Origin: Rickettsiales bacterium
GTDB taxonomy: Bacteria > Pseudomonadota > Alphaproteobacteria > Rickettsiales > Deianiraeaceae
Direction: 5' to 3'
Assembly (NCBI GenBank): GCA_947378695.1
Contig: CANCKZ010000044.1
Span: 1 to 6,470, forward strand
Length of the DNA: 6,470 nt
The notes under the pieces were generated by a model. The model ran no database searches. It was given only the letters and a program-made list of their open reading frames with translations, and had not been told where the DNA came from. The position numbers and the translations under genes are program-made. Every line of letters begins with the position of its first letter. Positions within the stretch are counted from its first letter, which is position 1. Shown here in pieces: positions 5,054 through 6,470 of this stretch.

Positions 5054-5112
5054 TTTTAAATAAAAAATAATCCATGTAATTTTATACACGAAAAATATAG
5101 CTCTGTAAAAAC

Positions 5113-6470
5113 ATGCCAGAACTGCAATCTTCCAAATCCAATGTTGGCACAACCCGCACATCAATCTTGGCGTTATTTTCCAACGCAATATTCAAAATAT
5201 TCATCTGGATTTTAGCAATAATCATATCGCTTTCCTTTTTAATTCCACGCTTCGTGCCGGTTGAAAAGATTATCCCAATTCCGGAAATAAATCGCATAAT
5301 ATATAATAAAACTGGGCTTGAAGTAAAAATTTCGGGCAAGGCTCGCCTTTCAATTCTGCCATTTTTTGGAATAACAGCGTATGATTTCACGGTTTTGAAC
5401 CCATCATTTGAGGAAAAAAACCTTATTTCCGCAAAAAAAATTGATATAAAAATCGCATTACTGCCAATGATTTTCAACCGTCTTGTAATCAAAAATATAA
5501 TTCTTGAAAATGCCAATATTGATATTATAAAATGCAACAATTCCTATAATTTCCTTCCAACGCACAACTTAATTGAACAGGAAAAAACGCAAAATTCCAC
5601 GCAAGAACCTCTGAAAAAAATCAACGGCAAGTTCAACAGTATTTCGCTTACTCATTTAAAAATTTCAAACAGTAATTTTTCATATAAAATTTGCAACACA
5701 GATATTCACCACAAAATTTCCAATATTGACGCAAAAGTTTCAATGCCAAACTACGATTCCAAAATAAAAGCTAACGCTTCAATTCACTTAGATAACCACA
5801 ACCTTTCGCTGAAACTTCAACTTTCAAGCTTGAACGAACTTTTACACGACCACATGGGCGAGGCAAACCTCTTCATTAAATCTGAACTTGGGGACGCAAC
5901 AATTGAAGCAAAATACACAACAAATTCGGCAAATCCTCTGTTTTTTGATACCCTTAAACTTGAAGGCTCGGCAACAAATATTCTTGTTGGTGACATCGCA
6001 AAGAAAATGCAAACCGCAAACAAATTCTTGCAACAAATTCCACCGATAGACCTCAACATCAAAGCGGAGTTACTCAATCGCAAGCTTGATATTTCCAATT
6101 TTGCTATAAAATCGCAACATTTTTCCATAACATCACAGGGAATTCACGGAATTATTGACAACACCCCCCTGCTTTCATACATAACCGGCACGCTTGTTGC
6201 AAACATTGCGGATACTCAAAACTTCTGCAATACCTTTGAAATTGATACAAAAAAACTGACAAACATTCCGCAAGAAGTCAATGCTCAGCTAGATTTTACC
6301 CTAGACAAAGGCATTGTGCAAACTGCTAAAACGAGTTACCTAAAATTCAACGATACCACCCTCAACATTGCATCGGTTTGGAATTTCTTGACGCAAAGCA
6401 AGTCTGCCTCTGTTGATATAACCGGCGTTGATATCAACATTGATAACTACATTTCAACGCAAAAAACCGC
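5113..6470 (+). CDS. AsmA-family envelope protein (3' end outside window)
   Basis: The frame is open from ATG 5113 to the window edge, 452 complete codons, with no stop. An in-frame TAG at 5098 makes this the first possible start. AsmA-family proteins are anchored in the inner membrane and extend into the periplasm. Relatives (AsmA, YhdP, TamB) act in outer-membrane assembly or phospholipid transport. Here a cytoplasmic stretch of about 27 residues precedes a membrane helix at about 28-45 (IFKIFIWILAIIISLSFLIP). The AsmA N-terminal module follows: IPEINRIIYNKTGLEVKISG (57-76), RLSILPFFGITAYDFTVLNP (78-97), then LISAKKIDIKIALLPMIFNR and LVIKNIILENANIDI (124-138). The rest is repetitive beta-strand-like sequence typical of the family. 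The gene is divergent from pal. Which AsmA subfamily it belongs to cannot be judged without the C-terminus. Confidence 0.88.
   Translation, partial: MPELQSSKSNVGTTRTSILALFSNAIFKIFIWILAIIISLSFLIPRFVPVEKIIPIPEINRIIYNKTGLEVKISGKARLSILPFFGITAYDFTVLNPSFEEKNLISAKKIDIKIALLPMIFNRLVIKNIILENANIDIIKCNNSYNFLPTHNLIEQEKTQNSTQEPLKKINGKFNSISLTHLKISNSNFSYKICNTDIHHKISNIDAKVSMPNYDSKIKANASIHLDNHNLSLKLQLSSLNELLHDHMGEANLFIKSELGDATIEAKYTTNSANPLFFDTLKLEGSATNILVGDIAKKMQTANKFLQQIPPIDLNIKAELLNRKLDISNFAIKSQHFSITSQGIHGIIDNTPLLSYITGTLVANIADTQNFCNTFEIDTKKLTNIPQEVNAQLDFTLDKGIVQTAKTSYLKFNDTTLNIASVWNFLTQSKSASVDITGVDINIDNYISTQKT

Larger units (their letters stand above)
4933..5112. promoter_or_regulatory. Divergent promoter region between pal and asmA-like gene
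   Basis: These 180 AT-rich bases hold two outward-facing -35-like boxes. They form an inverted repeat: GTCAAGAA at 4984-4991 (read TTCTTGAC toward pal) and TTCTTGAC at 5045-5052 (toward asmA). This arrangement suggests back-to-back promoters for two envelope genes. I found no further gene here. Confidence 0.55.

Noticed and set aside
5082..5540. 152-codon minus-strand frame opposite the asmA-like gene
   Set aside because: The plus strand carries a continuous AsmA-type protein that runs to the window edge, and the antisense frame has no recognisable feature. The same applies to the minus-strand frame at 5817-6128.
1..6470. CRISPR array, tRNA, rRNA, insertion sequence or phage attachment site
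   Set aside because: No spaced direct repeats, cloverleaf, rRNA-like sequence, transposase or terminal repeats of element size were seen on either strand.

Overview
The window is an AT-rich stretch of a Gram-negative bacterial chromosome carrying nine protein-coding genes. One is cut by the left edge and one by the right edge. The set includes an ISC-type [2Fe-2S] ferredoxin, a Pal lipoprotein, a TatA pore subunit, an AsmA-family envelope protein and glutamate racemase. Together with low GC and mostly weak Shine-Dalgarno sites, this suggests an alphaproteobacterium, perhaps a host-associated Rickettsiales-like lineage. The Gram-negative call is solid. The order-level call is inference from how the ferredoxin, HU, Prs and TatA proteins read.

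Layout, left to right. (1) 2-745 (+): 3' part of murI, glutamate racemase. (2) 812-1832 (-): a tight three-gene block, read from right to left as HU DNA-binding protein, a tiny 41-residue TatA (only 126 bp), and a 202-residue membrane-anchored protein of unknown function. The gaps are 3 bp and 1 bp. (3) 1833-1978: divergent promoter region with inverted repeats. (4) 1979-2674 (+): an orphan 231-residue protein with a disordered tail, a C-terminal Cys-Arg-Ile-Phe, atypical codon use and a strong in-frame internal Shine-Dalgarno/ATG. (5) 2755-3542 (+): fdx and greA, overlapping by ATGA. (6) 3539-4932 (-): pal followed by prs, with a 5 bp gap and a GTG start for prs. prs converges on greA with a 4 bp overlap. 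(7) 4933-5112: divergent promoter region for pal and asmA. (8) 5113-6470 (+): an AsmA-family gene running off the right edge.

The genes fall into envelope work (murI makes D-glutamate for peptidoglycan, Pal tethers the outer membrane to peptidoglycan, AsmA-type proteins act in the periplasm on outer-membrane or lipid homeostasis, TatA exports folded proteins) and core housekeeping (HU, GreA, Prs, ferredoxin for Fe-S assembly). A shared -35-like box, TTCTTGACA or a near copy, stands 49-59 bp before the start codons of HU, fdx, pal and asmA. No RNA genes, insertion sequences or CRISPR arrays were seen, and no intergenic stretch exceeds 300 bp. The least explained parts are the orphan 231-residue protein and the 202-residue protein behind tatA.
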